This document shows, piece by piece, positions 24,077-37,129 of a stretch of 64,000 nt of DNA. A program made the translations under genes and the position numbers. The stretch lies in the NCBI GenBank assembly GCA_014925825.1, contig JACGCK010000009.1, forward strand, positions 1-64,000. The letters run 5' to 3'. The stretch's first letter is position 1, and every line of letters begins with the position of its first letter. The notes under the pieces were generated by a model. It saw nothing but the letters and a program-made list of their open reading frames with translations. It did not search any database and had not been told where the DNA came from. Source of the stretch: Pholiota molesta. Lineage: Eukaryota > Basidiomycota > Agaricomycetes > Agaricales > Strophariaceae.

Positions 24077-27057
24077 TCATTTTTTATTCATGAAAGAAGA
24101 GTTTGATACATGGGACCAGTAGTCTTGCTCTTCTTCTCCAGCCACCGCCAGTGCAACCGCTTTCGAAAGGTTATCCTCCTGGCTGTGTTTTCCCAAAACG
24201 GTGCTCACTACATCCAAGACGAGAAGACGCAATCGTGATGACGATACTGGGGGCAACTTTTTGTAGGGCCCAGGCAGAGCTCCGCGGGCTGGATGATCCA
24301 TATAGAAATAAGGAATAAGCCTTGAGTGTAGAGAAGCAGTTATCTGCATGGTATGCGTCAGTTATACGGTCTTGGGACTCAAGACTCGAGTGAAGGGGTA
24401 ATAAGACATTCGCTCACTTCGGACTGGGCTGCCTTTGGGCGGCGCTGCATAACGCGAAGGAGAAGGCGCAAGATGATCTAAGAGTGTGACGATCAATTAC
24501 TAGGCTTTGGCTAACAAGCATCAGATTGCACTCGCCTCTGTCGTGAGCAAGTTGTTGTTGGCAAGTTCCCATAGAACTTGAGGTAGATGTAATAGCCAAG
24601 CATCGAATTTGGCACTTAGTGCCGCATCTCTATCCCAACTGAAGGTACCTTGGAAATTTGGTTCCAGGCTCAGCTAAAACGTAATATTTATGAGCATTTT
24701 GCAGTGGCACAGTGATGAAAGGGGACATACCAATACAAGCCGCGCGACGAACTCAATCGTCAGACGCTTAGATACCGACTTCGACGAGACCTTGACCGCG
24801 TGATCCAGTGTCGCATGGATGACCTCCTCCGCTTCTTCCGCACTCGCACTTGATGCATTGTTGATGAGCGACCAAATGGTGGGCAGTAAAGCGCGGTATG
24901 CCGTGGGGTTAATAGGAACGCCGACTTGGGCCGAAGAAGCTGGCTCGCCATGCAGTCGACGCGTGATATACTCCGTCACCCGTGCTGTCTGGATCGAGGC
25001 TTTGGTCCTTTGCCCGGTGGTGGGGTGGGCGGTGGCACGACCGCGCGCTTTGCGCTTCTGCGCGGAGCGTGACGAAGACGGTTGGGCCGACGCATTCAAG
25101 ACTAAGGAAGTCAGCTCGCAGAATATGAGATTAAATTCTTCGTAGGATGGTTCCAGCTGGATGCGACTAGTCCATCAGCTAACCGCTAAAAGGGAGTGAC
25201 AAAAGACGTACCCTGCTGTCCCTCGTTGATGCAGGAAAGTAAGGTGCCATATATCCTACGATGGCCTCTAATCTTACGATATGAGATTGATCAACCTGGT
25301 CCGATGATCAGCAGTTTGTATGCATTGAGAGCGACCACTTAACGCACGTGTTCCGGAGATTGCATGACGACGTGGTATAAGCTTTGCGCTATCCGAGCGA
25401 TGATTGCAATGAGCTGGACTTCTGTCTCGGAAGGAGTCGAACCCGGAGAAAATACAGCAGGTGCCGAATCCAAATAGGTCTCTATGATCGTTGAATGCAA
25501 AGTATTGGCCAGGTGCTGCGGAGAACGAATGAACAGTTGGGTATAATTGCATATATAGTTAATGAAAAACCCACAGATACAAATTCAACGTTTGCTAAGT
25601 TGGAGTTATATGTATTTTCCTTGCCTTCACCGGAAGCATCAATAGCATTACCGAGTTCTTGCAAAGTCCACGGTTCGTCCGAGCTTTCAAACAACGGATA
25701 GTGCTGAGTGAAAATCTCTCCGGAATCATCACCCACAGAAACTTCCGACTGCCAACATTGAAATGTACGTTGGCGCTTTGGAGGTTGGAAAACAGGTTCA
25801 AGAAACCTTTCAAAAGAGCAGAAAGCTTCTAGAGATGGGAAGAGATTCCTCATAAACGCCGCATCAAGCACCGCGCCAGGAGGGAGATTTGAAGGTCCTT
25901 TTGGTGACTTCGACGTCGGACAAGGTGGAGAGAGCGCAACACGAAGGAATGTTGACAAGGATCGAAGAACAACGAGCTTGGACTGGAAAATTTTTGTTGG
26001 AAGGGAGTTTATAGAAGAGACAGGCCAATACATACCGCAGGAGTCAATACTACACTGGCAGTAGAGTTGCATTCAAAGGTCCTGAGAGAAGACATATAAA
26101 TTATTTTTCTTGAGGGAGAACACTGCACCAAAGGGAACTCACCATTCAGTTCTCCGTATTTGGTACCTGCGTTGAGAATGCCTAAATATCCTCCTAGTAC
26201 CCGACTCCCATGACCTTCGTTAGTTTCGCACCAGCCTGCGACCACACTCTCGGGGATACACTCGAGTAAGATGTCAAGAAAACGTATCGCGTCAATTCTG
26301 ATTTCTGGGAAGATATGGGTTTGTGCGGAGGTTGTAAATAAGAGGAGCAAGGGCGAGTGCGGAATAAGATTTTCCTGGGACATGCATTGAAAATATAAGG
26401 ATGTAGAAGAGAAAGAGCACATACCGAAGGGATTTTGGCAGTAGCCAGCTCAAAAAAGAGAGTAGTTGTTTGCGCACGCCGGCATCCTAGTAGCCTTCAG
26501 CGAGGAGAATGGCACATATGAAAATGGTAAACACACCTCATCACCGATGATCCGCACGATTGCATTCACCAAGGCTGTTAAATACGAGTCCACCAACTCC
26601 CAGTTCGAATCAAATAACTCTCGCAAACCCAGTATTGCATCTAAATGAAAGTAAACATCTTGTTGATTGGCTTGAGCATCTTGGAAATGCACCTTTCCGT
26701 TGGCCTGCATTGTAATGTTTGAGATGAGAAATCAAATCACTGAAGTCAACTGTCTTTTTGTAATCGGCTCGGAGGTATCTTTGTCGACAACGATACTTTG
26801 CGAGGGCAGAACAATTGCTAGAAACCTATCGTTTCAGAACAGCGTGGAGTGGTGGAAAAATAAGGGCATTCACATCGTGCTTTAAATGACGTATCTATTG
26901 CATTATTTGCAACAGCCTTCCCTTTCCCGAGCTTTAGTTTGGCTTTCTGTATACAGAAGAAACAGGTTACTAGGAATAAAATCTGTCTGAATGAGATAAG
27001 CATAGCTACCGAAAAGTCTGCGACTTTCTCCTTCTTTTTCTTGGCACTTTTGGGCAT
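24077..27057 (-). CDS. Ipi1/Tex10-like pre-rRNA processing protein (Rix1 complex)
   Basis: Fourteen exons from 27057 down: 27010-27057, 26874-26946, 26693-26817, 26537-26640, 26425-26486, 26143-26374, 26036-26081, 25581-25982, 25348-25515, 25212-25295, 24731-25156, 24536-24673, 24418-24477, 24077-24343. The start MPKSAKKKKEKVADFS, then LKLGKGKAVANNAIDTSFKAR and the HEAT-like PHSPLLLLFTTSAQTHIFP, RIDAIRFLDILLECIP are typical of Ipi1. Family role: with Rix1 and Ipi3 it drives ITS2 processing and late 60S maturation in the nucleoplasm. Three breaks (about 26058, 26433, 26755) each need one base; the corrected frame is 745 codons. The intron after 24536 starts GC. Confidence 0.9.
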
Positions 27058-27772
27058 CCTGTTCTAGAACTTTGCTCGATATGGTATACCCCTCCCAACG
27101 CTACAAGAGAAAGACAAAGAGTGGAGGGAATGAGGGCTCTAGAAGTGGGTCAAGATTCAAACAGTGAAAATGAAATGAAAATGACCTTGATGCAGCCGGC
27201 CCGAAACGGGCCGAAGACACGCTAGTCTTTCAACACGAGAGGTTCTCTTTGTCAACCTACCCCCATGTTCGTTTTTACCCCCCTCAGCGGCGCAGAATTT
27301 TTTTGATTATGGTAACAGGTGCCCAAGTTTTATTGATAAATTGGCTCTGCTAATTAAATAGCAGTCATCTCCGAGGTATCCCTGGCTAGTCACACTGTCG
27401 CAGTACCATCTTGTGGATTTTGGCCGTATATGTTCGACCTGGCTCATTCTTTTCGCAGAATTCATGCGATGAGGGTTTTGTATACAGAGGCATAGCGACA
27501 GCGTTTATGAAGAGAACACGAACAACGTCTATGGCGCCTATGTGCTAGAACCTTGCTAGAACCATCCAAAGGACCAAAGACTTGAACGCTCTCTCGGATT
27601 CTTTGTCTGTTCTGATCTCTAGAAATACCTGGAAATTAACGACCATCTGAACAATTTTTGAGCAGTTTGACTGCAATTTCTGTGGCAACAACTACGGAAG
27701 AAATTTCCATGATAGGGTCTATCCTCCCTTCCTCTTGCCGTTTCGCTTTTATTTGCTCCTTATCTTTATCAG
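27058..27772. other. Intergenic region
   Basis: Upstream of both Ipi1 (minus) and the hypothetical gene at 27773 (plus). No coding signal I can support. The stretch at about 27195-27215 contains a small cccgaaacggg repeat-like element. Confidence 0.35.
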
Positions 27773-28298
27773 ATGACTGCTCTTGGACCGAATTCAATTG
27801 TTAAAATTGAAATGGGCTTTGTCTCTATGAGTGCACAAGACTATACAGGTAAGCGTTGGCATTTCATCCTTCGCTATGATATATCGAAAAAGCTTGGTCT
27901 CAATGGGCAGGTATAGAATACGCTGCCGTTCTTGCAAAATACTCTGGGAACTATGTGCTCTACATTTATTTTGTTGCTCTGTGTGCTACTCACATTCACA
28001 GGAGCGTCGTATTTGAGGACGTCGCTTCCAAAAGAATTTGTATATCAAAAGATGGACATTTCTTGGTCGATGCAGGACAGTTCTTGGTCGATGCAAAATC
28101 CTTCGTAAGTGCTATGACATTCCATGAGAATGAGAATTTCGTTGGCGTCTTCAATTCTTATTACAACGTCAACATGCAAGGTCTGTCAACCATTATTTTC
28201 TTCGATCACTCGTTGTGCCAATAATCGGTGAAAATTCTGACACAGGCCTTAATGTCTATTATGGGCGACTATGTCATCTAATAATCCCCGTGTGGTGA
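27773..28298 (+). CDS. Hypothetical small protein
   Basis: Proposed exons 27773-27848, 27911-28180 and 28246-28298 stay in phase and give 132 aa beginning MTALGPNSIVKIEMG. A hydrophobic stretch (YVLYIYFVALCATHIH) lies in the middle, followed by a short internal repeat HFLVDAG/QFLVDAK encoded by ttcttggtcgatgca, which occurs twice (about 28061 and 28082). I recognise no family. The evidence is only splice phase and an internally consistent frame, so it could be a decayed gene. Confidence 0.35.
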
Positions 28299-28399
28299 AG
28301 CTGAATGTTACCGCGCATTAAATTGGAGTACTGTGGGTCAACAACATCATGCGCACCATTTTCTCGAAGCAGCTGCTTCCCAAGACGAAACGCCACCCG

Positions 28400-28820
28400 C
28401 TACCCTTGTGATATTGGATGACATTCAATGCTAATCCCTTGGGACGCCATTGCTGGGTACTCGGAAGGTGGTGCTCGCTTTTTGACAAAAATATCTGTTG
28501 TGGATATTCGGGTATCTTTCCATACTTTCACCCTATAAAGTCCACAAGGAGCCGATAGCGCCTTAACAATTAACGGTCTGTGGATGCATTAAATCACTCG
28601 ACACGCACGAGATTTGCGCTTTCCGGCGCTGTTGCTTCAATAAATATTGGTATGAGGACCCCGCATTTAGGACCAAGGAAATGCCTTCTTGAGGGTGGAG
28701 CAACACCGTGGCATTTGAGGCCAAACTATCATCTCCTCGCGTTAGCTGCAAGGTAGACGATTCCGTAGTATCATTGAAAATTTCGAGTAGAATCTCAAAA
28801 GGGAGTGTGCACGTAGGCAT
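28400..28820 (-). CDS. Small uncharacterised Agaricomycete protein, copy 1
   Basis: Exons 28609-28820 and 28400-28532, about 114 aa. Starts MPTCTLPFEILLEIFND, then TVLLHPQEGISLVLNAGS, SYQYLLKQQ, and after the intron VKVWKDTRISTTDIFVK. It is related to the gene at 32477-32888: same start motif, LHP-E-x-L-L-x-G-S-YQY-K block, and an intron of the same phase just before the SWRDI/VWKDT block. Function unknown; I recall similar short single-intron genes in other mushrooms. Confidence 0.65.
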
Positions 28821-29419
28821 AATGAAGCATCAGCTGCAATGGCCGATGAAAAGACGGTGAACTATATGTACTACTACGCAAGCTGTAGAAAACGGTAGAG
28901 TTGTCTGTCAATAACCCTTCTATTACCCACCGGATCGTTTGCTCTGGGACTTCTACTTCCTCACCTTATTGTTCTAGTCTAATCAGGGAACCTGCTAATT
29001 GTCTTCATGTTGCCTCATGCTCAACCCCGGGAAATTTCCTGATGGAGTTGGGTGTCCTCTTAATGATTCTGGTCACAAATTTGGTTCCGGTCAGGGGTCA
29101 ATGACTCCAAGGACCAAGGTTCTGTGTACATATGAGCGAAGTCAAAGAGTCAATGTTTCGAAGATAAGTCTCATGCGACAAATCATGTCCTATATTTATG
29201 CAACCAATGACACTCTACCCAATGCGTATATTTTTGAAGAGTACATGTCTGCTGGGTATTATGTTTATGTGATAACCAATAGAGAGTCAAGACATGGTAT
29301 CAAGAAAGCTTTCAAATCATGAAGACATTACGGCGTACATAGAATGAACTAGCAAATCGTGGCTGTCAACAGAGATGTCCATATGCTAGTCAGGTCTCTC
29401 CGATTGCACGCCACCTCGT
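28821..29419. other. Intergenic region
   Basis: Short open frames on the plus strand (for example 28999-29322) have no recognisable content and odd composition. No supportable gene. Confidence 0.35.
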
Positions 29420-30170
29420 CTACCAGGGGCGGAAGAAAGGTTTCTTCATGAAATCAACTGTCAGTTTGAGGCAGAGCATATCATCGTCATTAGCGGTATA
29501 TCCTTGGATGTCCACGGTGAATTTGGCTATGTGACATCGATATGTTGGACAAGGCATTCTAAAGAATTCAAGAAAACATACCTTTGGGTATCTCCTTAGG
29601 AAGAGCAACAGTTTGCTTAACTACATAGGTTCCTTTCTCGACAGGACATTGGACGGATGCGTTAGCATTACGCCTAAGGAGGTTAATTAGAGGAAATCAC
29701 ATCAAAAATAGGAAATTACATACGCTTCCTCGCAAACATCGAATTCCCTCTGGAGGATCTTGATCAGTCCAAGTTTGACAGTAACATCTGCATATGCGCC
29801 ATCCTAGTGCGGGGTGAGTCCAAAATTCTGGCGAGTATTTCATATTAGCACATATCACACACCTCTATCACTTCACGAGCAGTCCCCTTAACGGTCACGG
29901 TCATGTCCTGACCAGGTTCCGGGGGGTCTGGGGAGACAGTGATGCTTTCAATCTGAACAGGGTCCGTGGAAAGACCTGAGATCGAGGTCAAGACAGTAGA
30001 AAAACTTATATTGTATTCAGATACGAACCACAGTCGTCCCAACGCCAACCAGCTGTTGTATGGATAGGCGGAGATAAGCTATCTGAATCTAGCGGTTGTT
30101 GTCCAGGCAGGACAACGGCGGAGGCAGATACTAGAGCAAGTCCAGCAAAGAGAAAGGGGAATAAACGCAT
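29420..30170 (-). CDS. NPC2: Npc2-like ML-domain lipid transfer protein
   Basis: Exons from 30170 down: 30029-30170, 29863-29975, 29724-29803, 29582-29673, 29420-29526; 177 aa in frame. A signal peptide (MRLFPFLFAGLALVSASA) is followed by WRWDDCG, VSPDPPEPGQDMTVTVKG, REFDVCEEA, VQCPVEKGTYVV and YTANDDDMLCLKLTVDF, the ordered cysteines and strands of the ML domain (yeast Npc2, Aspergillus PG/PI-transfer protein). Expected role: sterol or phospholipid binding in the vacuole lumen or outside the cell. Divergent from the membrane protein at 30364, starts 193 bp apart. Confidence 0.94.
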
Positions 30171-30363
30171 GGTTGAAGGTGATGGATGGAGTCCAAGCTG
30201 CTCGTCAACGTAGCCGCCCTAATGTAGTAGCTCAATTCGGACCATCACGTTCTGGGGCATTAGTACCGCGTCATATATTACGTAAGCAACACTGCCCTCC
30301 TTTCAGCGCTGCCCGTAACAACAACGCGGTGTCTGTCATCCGTTCTTCTAGTACCTACCCATC
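30171..30363. promoter_or_regulatory. Divergent promoter, Npc2 and four-pass membrane protein
   Basis: Only 193 bp separate the two start codons, so both core promoters must fit here. No clear TATA box. Confidence 0.5.
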
Positions 30364-31457
30364 ATGAAGACCAGCAAATCAAGAGACTACTGCTGCTGCG
30401 CCATTCCTATGGTCAATGCTGGCATATACGCCACGTTGATCACCCAGACCGCCATAGGGATACTGGTAGGCACACTTTCAATAGCAACCCCGACAAGTAA
30501 GCGCTAGTGCAGTGGAGTATGACCTATGGCTTACCACTGGCATTCCATTCAGTTGTTGGCGCTTCTACCTTCTCGTCTGCGAACTGGATTCTTGGGATCA
30601 TAGCCTATATTGCCGCTGGCGTGCAATTCTTGGGATTCATAGGGGTTTCAAGGGCGAGTTGATATGTTGAGACTAGAGTCTCTCTTTCGGCAACTTACCA
30701 TTTGCTTTAATGTACAGGAAAGACCTGGACTTTACAATAGCTATGTCACCCTTCATAGTCTCATTATCTCTGCCGCATTTTCGGTGGCTGGGGCTTGGAT
30801 TATCATGTCGGCGACAAGACATTCAACTGCCAAGGCCAAATGCATCGCCGATTTCTTTACTGATGCCAATGGCGCCAGTTCGAGCGAAGGCGACACACTC
30901 TGTAACATCTTTCCATGGGTCGATGTTGGAATAATGGGCGGTTTATGGGTCCTTCTTGCTGCACTCCTTGTACGTACTCTGCCAGTAATCGACTATTCCA
31001 GACACTCACTTCCACCTAGCTGTATTTCTATTTTGTTATCTCGTCTTATGGGAAGGCCCAACGTCGTGATCATGACCAGTATGATCAGGTTTACGATCCT
31101 GCTCAACCTCTCACGGAAAATATCCCTCTTCATGCGCAAAATGATCCTTGGGATTCTCGGCCTTCAGGAGAATACTTGGGCAGTCAAGACAACAATTATA
31201 AACATGTTCGCCAACAAAGTTCTGTGAGCACCTCAGACGTGTATAACCAACCATATCAGGAACCCAAGGATGCCTTTTCGACTTCCAACTACGATTATAG
31301 CGCATATCCTTCCCAGAACACGCGCAACCCCATCTATCCATCCTATGCTCATACTCAGAATGCTCTGCCGACACCAACCAACGACTATTATAACATCCCT
31401 ACTGACTCGAGCCGTATCGAACGTCCACTGCAAGCACAGCCGCATCCAGGTGAGTAG
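30364..31457 (+). CDS. Four-pass (tetraspanin-like) membrane protein of unknown function
   Basis: Exons 30364-30496, 30553-30653, 30718-30969 and 31020-31457; 307 aa. A short cytosolic start with a CCC cluster (MKTSKSRDYCCCAIP) is followed by four hydrophobic helices (IYATLITQTAIGILVGTLSI, WILGIIAYIAAGVQFLGFI, SAAFSVAGAWIIM, VGIMGGLWVLLAALLLYFYF), a CI/NIFPW extracellular loop between helices 3 and 4, and a hydrophilic Tyr/Asn/Pro-rich C-terminal tail of about 130 residues. Similar proteins are common in mushrooms; none is characterised to my knowledge. The second intron begins GC (30654). The end may be extended by splicing at ggtgag near 31451. Confidence 0.8.
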
Positions 31458-32476
31458 AAGACAGTGGGATTTAGACGGCATTCGCATCCATTCCAAACCG
31501 GTTTGTTGAAATTCAATTGTTTGGTATTTCTACTAACTTTCATGTCAGCGGAAGGTTCATTTAGGCGGAAAACACCACGAATCGTTTGATCATGACAACA
31601 CTTGACCTTAGGCCTTTTGGCGGTGGACGCTTTGTTATCGAATTTTAACGGCATTATATACCTATTTTCATGGACATACAAATGTGTAATAGCTGCTATC
31701 TTTGGACTTTGATGTACGTTAATATATCTGCCTCTTAAACATTCAGCGCCCGTCAAACGATATTACTACTTGGTGTATCTACATAGACCATGTGGATATG
31801 TTTGGCCCAAAATGGGAAATCAACACGAGGCAGCGGAATGAGGACCGGTGAACCAAAACGAGATGCACCGGCAAACCAACCTTCTCTCTGCAGGATGATG
31901 ATGAGAATTTCTCTTCCGGGAATTGTTGCGCGCAAAAATCGATGCTGTGGTTACACGGCTGGTAAGCCTCGTTGTTTATGCATGCCTTCGCTTCTGCGTA
32001 AACTGTAACGGCCTGGTTCTCTGCCGTGATCACCCTTTTGACCACTGTGACATCTCGTTTATCTTCTCACTCAGGTCAACACAATAAACTGAACGTGGCA
32101 ATCCCCAGGCGTACCAATCTCTATTCTTTCCTTCTGACAACTCTAATCGAACCACTCTTGGGCTTCATTCCTATTGTCTAAGGTCCAATCATCACTTACC
32201 TTGCCCTATTGTGCACTTCTGCCCTAACATATCCTGCAACTTGAACGCCCTGCCGCAATTGTATATCAAAGGTCCGGAAACTCGGTCAAACAAGAAGATC
32301 AAGATTTTCTTAGCTTAAATAACCAAACGAAGAGAATATACATATCTGGTTTTCTCCCCTGTTGTCTGTTCCCTTGGATCGTGATTTTTCTTAAATTTCT
32401 TACCTTTCCCCCCGCAGCGTCTGCGACGCCAGCACCACTCTTCTTTTCTTCATTTTTATTTGATTCACCTACCGAT
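31458..32476. other. Intergenic region
   Basis: One kilobase with no supportable gene on either strand. The plus-strand frame from 32381 reads into the next gene but lacks a conserved start until 32477. Confidence 0.4.
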
Positions 32477-32888
32477 ATGCCATCTCTCGAAAGTTACGAC
32501 ATTCTCCTCGATCTCACGAACGACATGCATGACCCCGTTTCTATTCAACTTCTCCGAGACTATGGCAGGACCTCGAGTCCAATTATTCTACTACATCCAA
32601 CAGAAATGCTCACTCTGATCTTGGAATCGGGCACTTCATACCAATACGCCGTCAAACTGCATGCAAAAGTTGCCAATGTAACGTAGGTCGAATATTTGAA
32701 AGCTGTAGGTTTTATCTGATCAAGTTCACAGTGCGAAGTCTTGGCGGGATATTACTTGCTCCACATCCCAACTTTTCACAGGAAGTTCGACCGAATCGCT
32801 CTCATCAAATATAACTCAGGCCGTGAACGGAGTTCGAGTCGATCGCCTTTGGAGAGACCATAGATTTAATGTGTGGGATGATACATGA
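32477..32888 (+). CDS. Small uncharacterised Agaricomycete protein, copy 2
   Basis: Exons 32477-32682 and 32732-32888, 120 aa. MPSLESYDILLDLTND, then IILLHPTEMLTLILESGTS, SYQYAVKLH, and after a phase-2 intron AKSWRDITCSTSQLFTGSS. Related to the minus-strand gene at 28400-28820 (see findings). ATG 32477 aligns with the start of that gene. No known domain. Confidence 0.7.
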
Positions 32889-33489
32889 CCAGCGTCTTTT
32901 GCGGGTAGCAAGATGGCGAGTCATCTCCAGTTCTTAATGCTCTAGCCTCCTCGTTATTAAATTGTCTCTTAGGCTCGCTCCTAAAAGACCTCACGACATC
33001 AAGACCGAAAAAATGACATCCCAAAGTTTTATCGTACTTGTAACATATTTTATAATAATTAATCACCAATACTCCTAATTTATGACTCTATTGCTTCAAT
33101 CACAAAGAATAACCTACCATTAGTGATAATACAATCTCTTCAAAGTTTTCAAGGGATGGTCATTGAAATACATATCAAGCCAGTCAAATTTTGAAGCTGA
33201 TGTATCTGACTCACAAGAGTAAAGGCATCTGCTTCAGATCTCCAGACCTTGTATGTATAGGCCAAAAGAATAAGGAGAGTAGCAAGTAGTAACAATGATA
33301 TCTGTTCCCAATTATACGCTTGACATGTGGTCCAGTTCAAGGACCAGCGAAAATTACGAGGGGAGAATAGTGGGATAATTTATTGTGTGTAACAATGATC
33401 GACTGAACAGAAAATATTGAGACTCATAAGAGGTCTGGGCGGCAGTATAATTAACTAGTGCTAGCTTGTAGACCATATAGTCAATGCAG
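32889..33489. other. Intergenic region
   Basis: Convergent 3' flanks of copy 2 and of the bL17m gene. Nothing recognisable. Confidence 0.4.
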
Positions 33490-34494
33490 CTAAGGGCGCT
33501 TAGTACCTTCGGTCAGTGCGTTCTCCATTGTGACCATAGCTAGGTTCTTGCGGTTTGACGAAAAGGTACGACGTGCAAGCTTTCCTTGAGCAACAACCAG
33601 TGCAGGCCGTATGTCTCCGGGACGTTTATGACCGGCATTGGGACGAGCTGCGGGAGTTGCGGGATTTTTAGATTTCATTTCTTCGTGTATAGACCTGAAA
33701 GCCATTGGTGTCGCCAACAATTCATCCTAATCCTTGGTCAGCGAGGAAGAGAAGGAAAGTAAAGCATGATTTACCGCGTACTCCGTAGCCTTCTGACTAA
33801 GATCTTTAGCTGCATCTTTAGGCTGTAGCGAAGAATCTTTTGTAGGTTCCATCGTGTTATTGGTCGAAGGACACCTTTCTCTTTGTGGTCCAGTTTGCGC
33901 TCGGCTTGTACAACATCCAGAGTTTGCTCAACGCCCGCGTTCATAATAGCTTCAGGACGCTGACTCCGAAGTTTATCCCGGATAATTTCCCAACCAACAG
34001 CTCTTGAAGTCATTTCCCATCGTAAATCCCTTGGATTATCAACTAATTCCAGAATGGCGTGAGGTGCGTTGTCGCCTTGTCGGTTTCCGAATTTATGTAT
34101 CCGAGTATAACCTCCTGGTCGGTCAGCGTATCGCTTTGCAAACGTCGAAAGAGTTTTTTAATAGTTGCAGGTTTCAAAAGGAATGCGGAAGCTCGCGTAT
34201 ATGAGCCATTGTCGCCTTTCTTGCCCATAGTGATGATCTGGACTCGACAGTAAGACTTGGAATGGGAAAACTAAATCGTAGTAACCTTTTCTGCCAGTCT
34301 AGCAGTATCCCGTGCTTTGGGTAGGGTAGTCTTGATTTGCTCGTGTTCAAACAGGGAAGTGACTAAATTCCTGAAAAGTAAGTGAGAATGGATTCATCTG
34401 CTCATGCTCCAAGCTAGTTGACGCCTTACCTCAACATAAGCATCCGGTGGGATGATGTCCTCGAGAACTTCCGAAATGCGACTCCATGCTTCAT
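33490..34494 (-). CDS. Mitochondrial large-subunit ribosomal protein bL17m
   Basis: Exons from 34494 down: 34430-34494, 34286-34370, 33775-34237, 33490-33726. The conserved L17 part is complete: [56 protein letters not shown], then [20 protein letters not shown] and [20 protein letters not shown] fungal C-terminal extension follows. Two single-base breaks (near 34141 and 33822) interrupt exon 3; with both filled the frame is 284 codons. Role: structural protein at the exit-tunnel side of the mitoribosome. Confidence 0.92.
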
Positions 34495-34523
34495 CTTTCA
34501 GGTGCAATGATGAGCGTGAAACC

Positions 34524-34550
34524 GAAGGAAGGGAAGGAAGGAAAGGAAGG
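34524..34550. repeat. GGAA-type purine repeat
   Basis: gaaggaagggaaggaaggaa and following bases form an all-purine run of 27 nt some 30 bp upstream of the bL17m start codon, within its promoter or 5' UTR (as CCTT on the coding strand). Confidence 0.8.
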
Positions 34551-34845
34551 ACGAGTCGCGTTAAATAATAGGTCAGTTCACCTTCACCAACTGTTCACCG
34601 TGACGTTGAGAAATTATTTGATTACGTAAAACAATAGCTTCGAGTTAGGGGCAAGTAGGCAAGTCAGAGACATAAAACAGCACTGTTGGGCAATACATAT
34701 ACAGAGGACATTAGATGTTGTCAAAGTCAAAATGTCCAGTTTTTTTTTACAGCACAAAGGCCATTCAAATAAACATTCTGGGCAGCAATTGCGTGCTAAC
34801 CCAGGTCTATTCAACGTACATGTTGTCACGGTTTTTAAGCACAAG

Positions 34846-36165
34846 TTAACCAGCAAATGGGTACCTATCTAGACCCCTGAAACGACCAGATAAATCGACT
34901 AGAAATAGATGTCCAGAATCTGGATATTCTCTTTGTCTGCTAGCATCCCCACCGAAGGCTCCGCAATGCGCTGTAGTGACAAAAAGTTGATCATTGTTCG
35001 GTCCTAGATTGGTTATAGTTATATTAGAGAATGTCCAAGAGTGAGAATAACCTGATATCCTCACCTCCGAAGCAGCATGATGTAACATTTAGGACAGTAG
35101 GGAAGAATATCTGGAAATCGACATCCCCTGCTGATGTAAAGCGCACAATTCGAGATCCTCCCCAACTAGGTAAAATGTGTAAAGTATGATCGGCCAAATA
35201 TGATGTTCAAAGATCTTACCGGGCACTCCAAATTGCTCCTTCCTCATCAATACATAGACCATCACAATAGCTTTTCTCAACGAAACCCTTTTCGATAGCA
35301 TCGATGAATATTCTTCGATTGCCGAGTTTACCGTCGTCATAGTCGTACGCGTATATAATGTTTGCAATTGAATCTGTAAAATAGCTAGCAGAAGAGTTGG
35401 ATGGTCAAGCACTTTCGATATTTATGTTCGTACTTACAACGTCTTTCCATCAGGACTCCAGCCAAGACCGTTTGAATCCTATAAAAGAAGTCGCGTGTAT
35501 TAATATGAGCAAGGGGAAACAAAAAATTGAAAGCGACGCACCGTAAACGGACCCTCATCGACGACATCACAAGTGTCTGTCAAAGGATCGTATCTGTAGA
35601 GTTTTCCCGGAATGCCGTGCTCTTGGTTCCAAAGTGTCCCTGCAAAGAATCGGCCCATACTATCGCATCCACCGTCATTGAAACGCGTGTAGGGTTCATC
35701 TTTGAGAGGAATGGGCTTGTTGATGTATGTTATGGTGGAATTCCCTTCCAAAATGGCAAAGCCTCGAGATGTCGTGCAGGCTAACTATTGCGAAGTAAGA
35801 AAGGGATTATCATCATAGATAAGGTAGAACTTGCCCCTGAGCCTGTGCGTCGTAAAGCTAAAGAGGAAATAGGTTCTTCGAATTTCTCTACGGAAAATTC
35901 GCCATTTTGTCGAACATGAAAGACCTTTGAAACAGCGGTGTCGAAGATGATCATAGCATGGATATAGAGAAAGCCTTCACCTTATGTTCACTGATATCAA
36001 CAAAGTGTAAAAGAGAGTGCTTCGCGTCGTAGATCGGTCCTAATTAATCAAAAGATCAGCTGAAGGTAAACTGGCGGACATTCCTGTGATAGTTAACACA
36101 CCCTCGCCCAAGGTGCAGCTAAGTTTGAGCCAAGGTTGCTCTACAACAATTTCTTTTGGTAACAT
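34846..36165 (-). CDS. SMP-30/gluconolactonase family protein
   Basis: Exons from 36165 down: 36102-36165, 35981-36039, 35835-35924, 35542-35784, 35438-35478, 35220-35384, 35065-35165, 34846-35003; 306 aa, intact. The six-bladed propeller motifs are visible: LSCTLGEGPIYD with the metal-binding Glu, YTRFNDGGCDSMGRFFAGT with the metal-binding Asn, DSNGLGWSPDGKTFYFTDS and SYCDGLCIDEEGAIWSAR with the catalytic Asp. The family hydrolyses sugar lactones with a divalent metal. The third intron starts gcaagt (GC-AG). Exact substrate unknown. Confidence 0.93.
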
Positions 36166-36538
36166 GTTGCTGAAAAGGGACAGGCGTATGAGTTCACCAG
36201 GCGAGTTTTAAGCAGTTGCATGACCTGGACGGCTTCTTATACATGAGGTGCGCGGGGAACACGTTGTAAGCCCGACATAAAAACGCGTCCGAGCAAGGCA
36301 AAATCTGGCAAAATATGCCCCAAATACAGCCCAGATTGCTGGATATTTTGAAATTCGAAGCAACTTCCGCTTCAATATCTTGGAATAGGAAAGATATCAA
36401 GTCTTCTGATCATACCGCGACGCATAATTCATTTGCAGGTCACTAGATTTCAGAACAGCAAAATAATATGGAATGGAAATTGGCGGAAGCAATACAAAAT
36501 ACGGAGCATTCCGAGATGGAAAGATTATTGTCTAAGTT

Positions 36539-37129
<591 letters not shown>

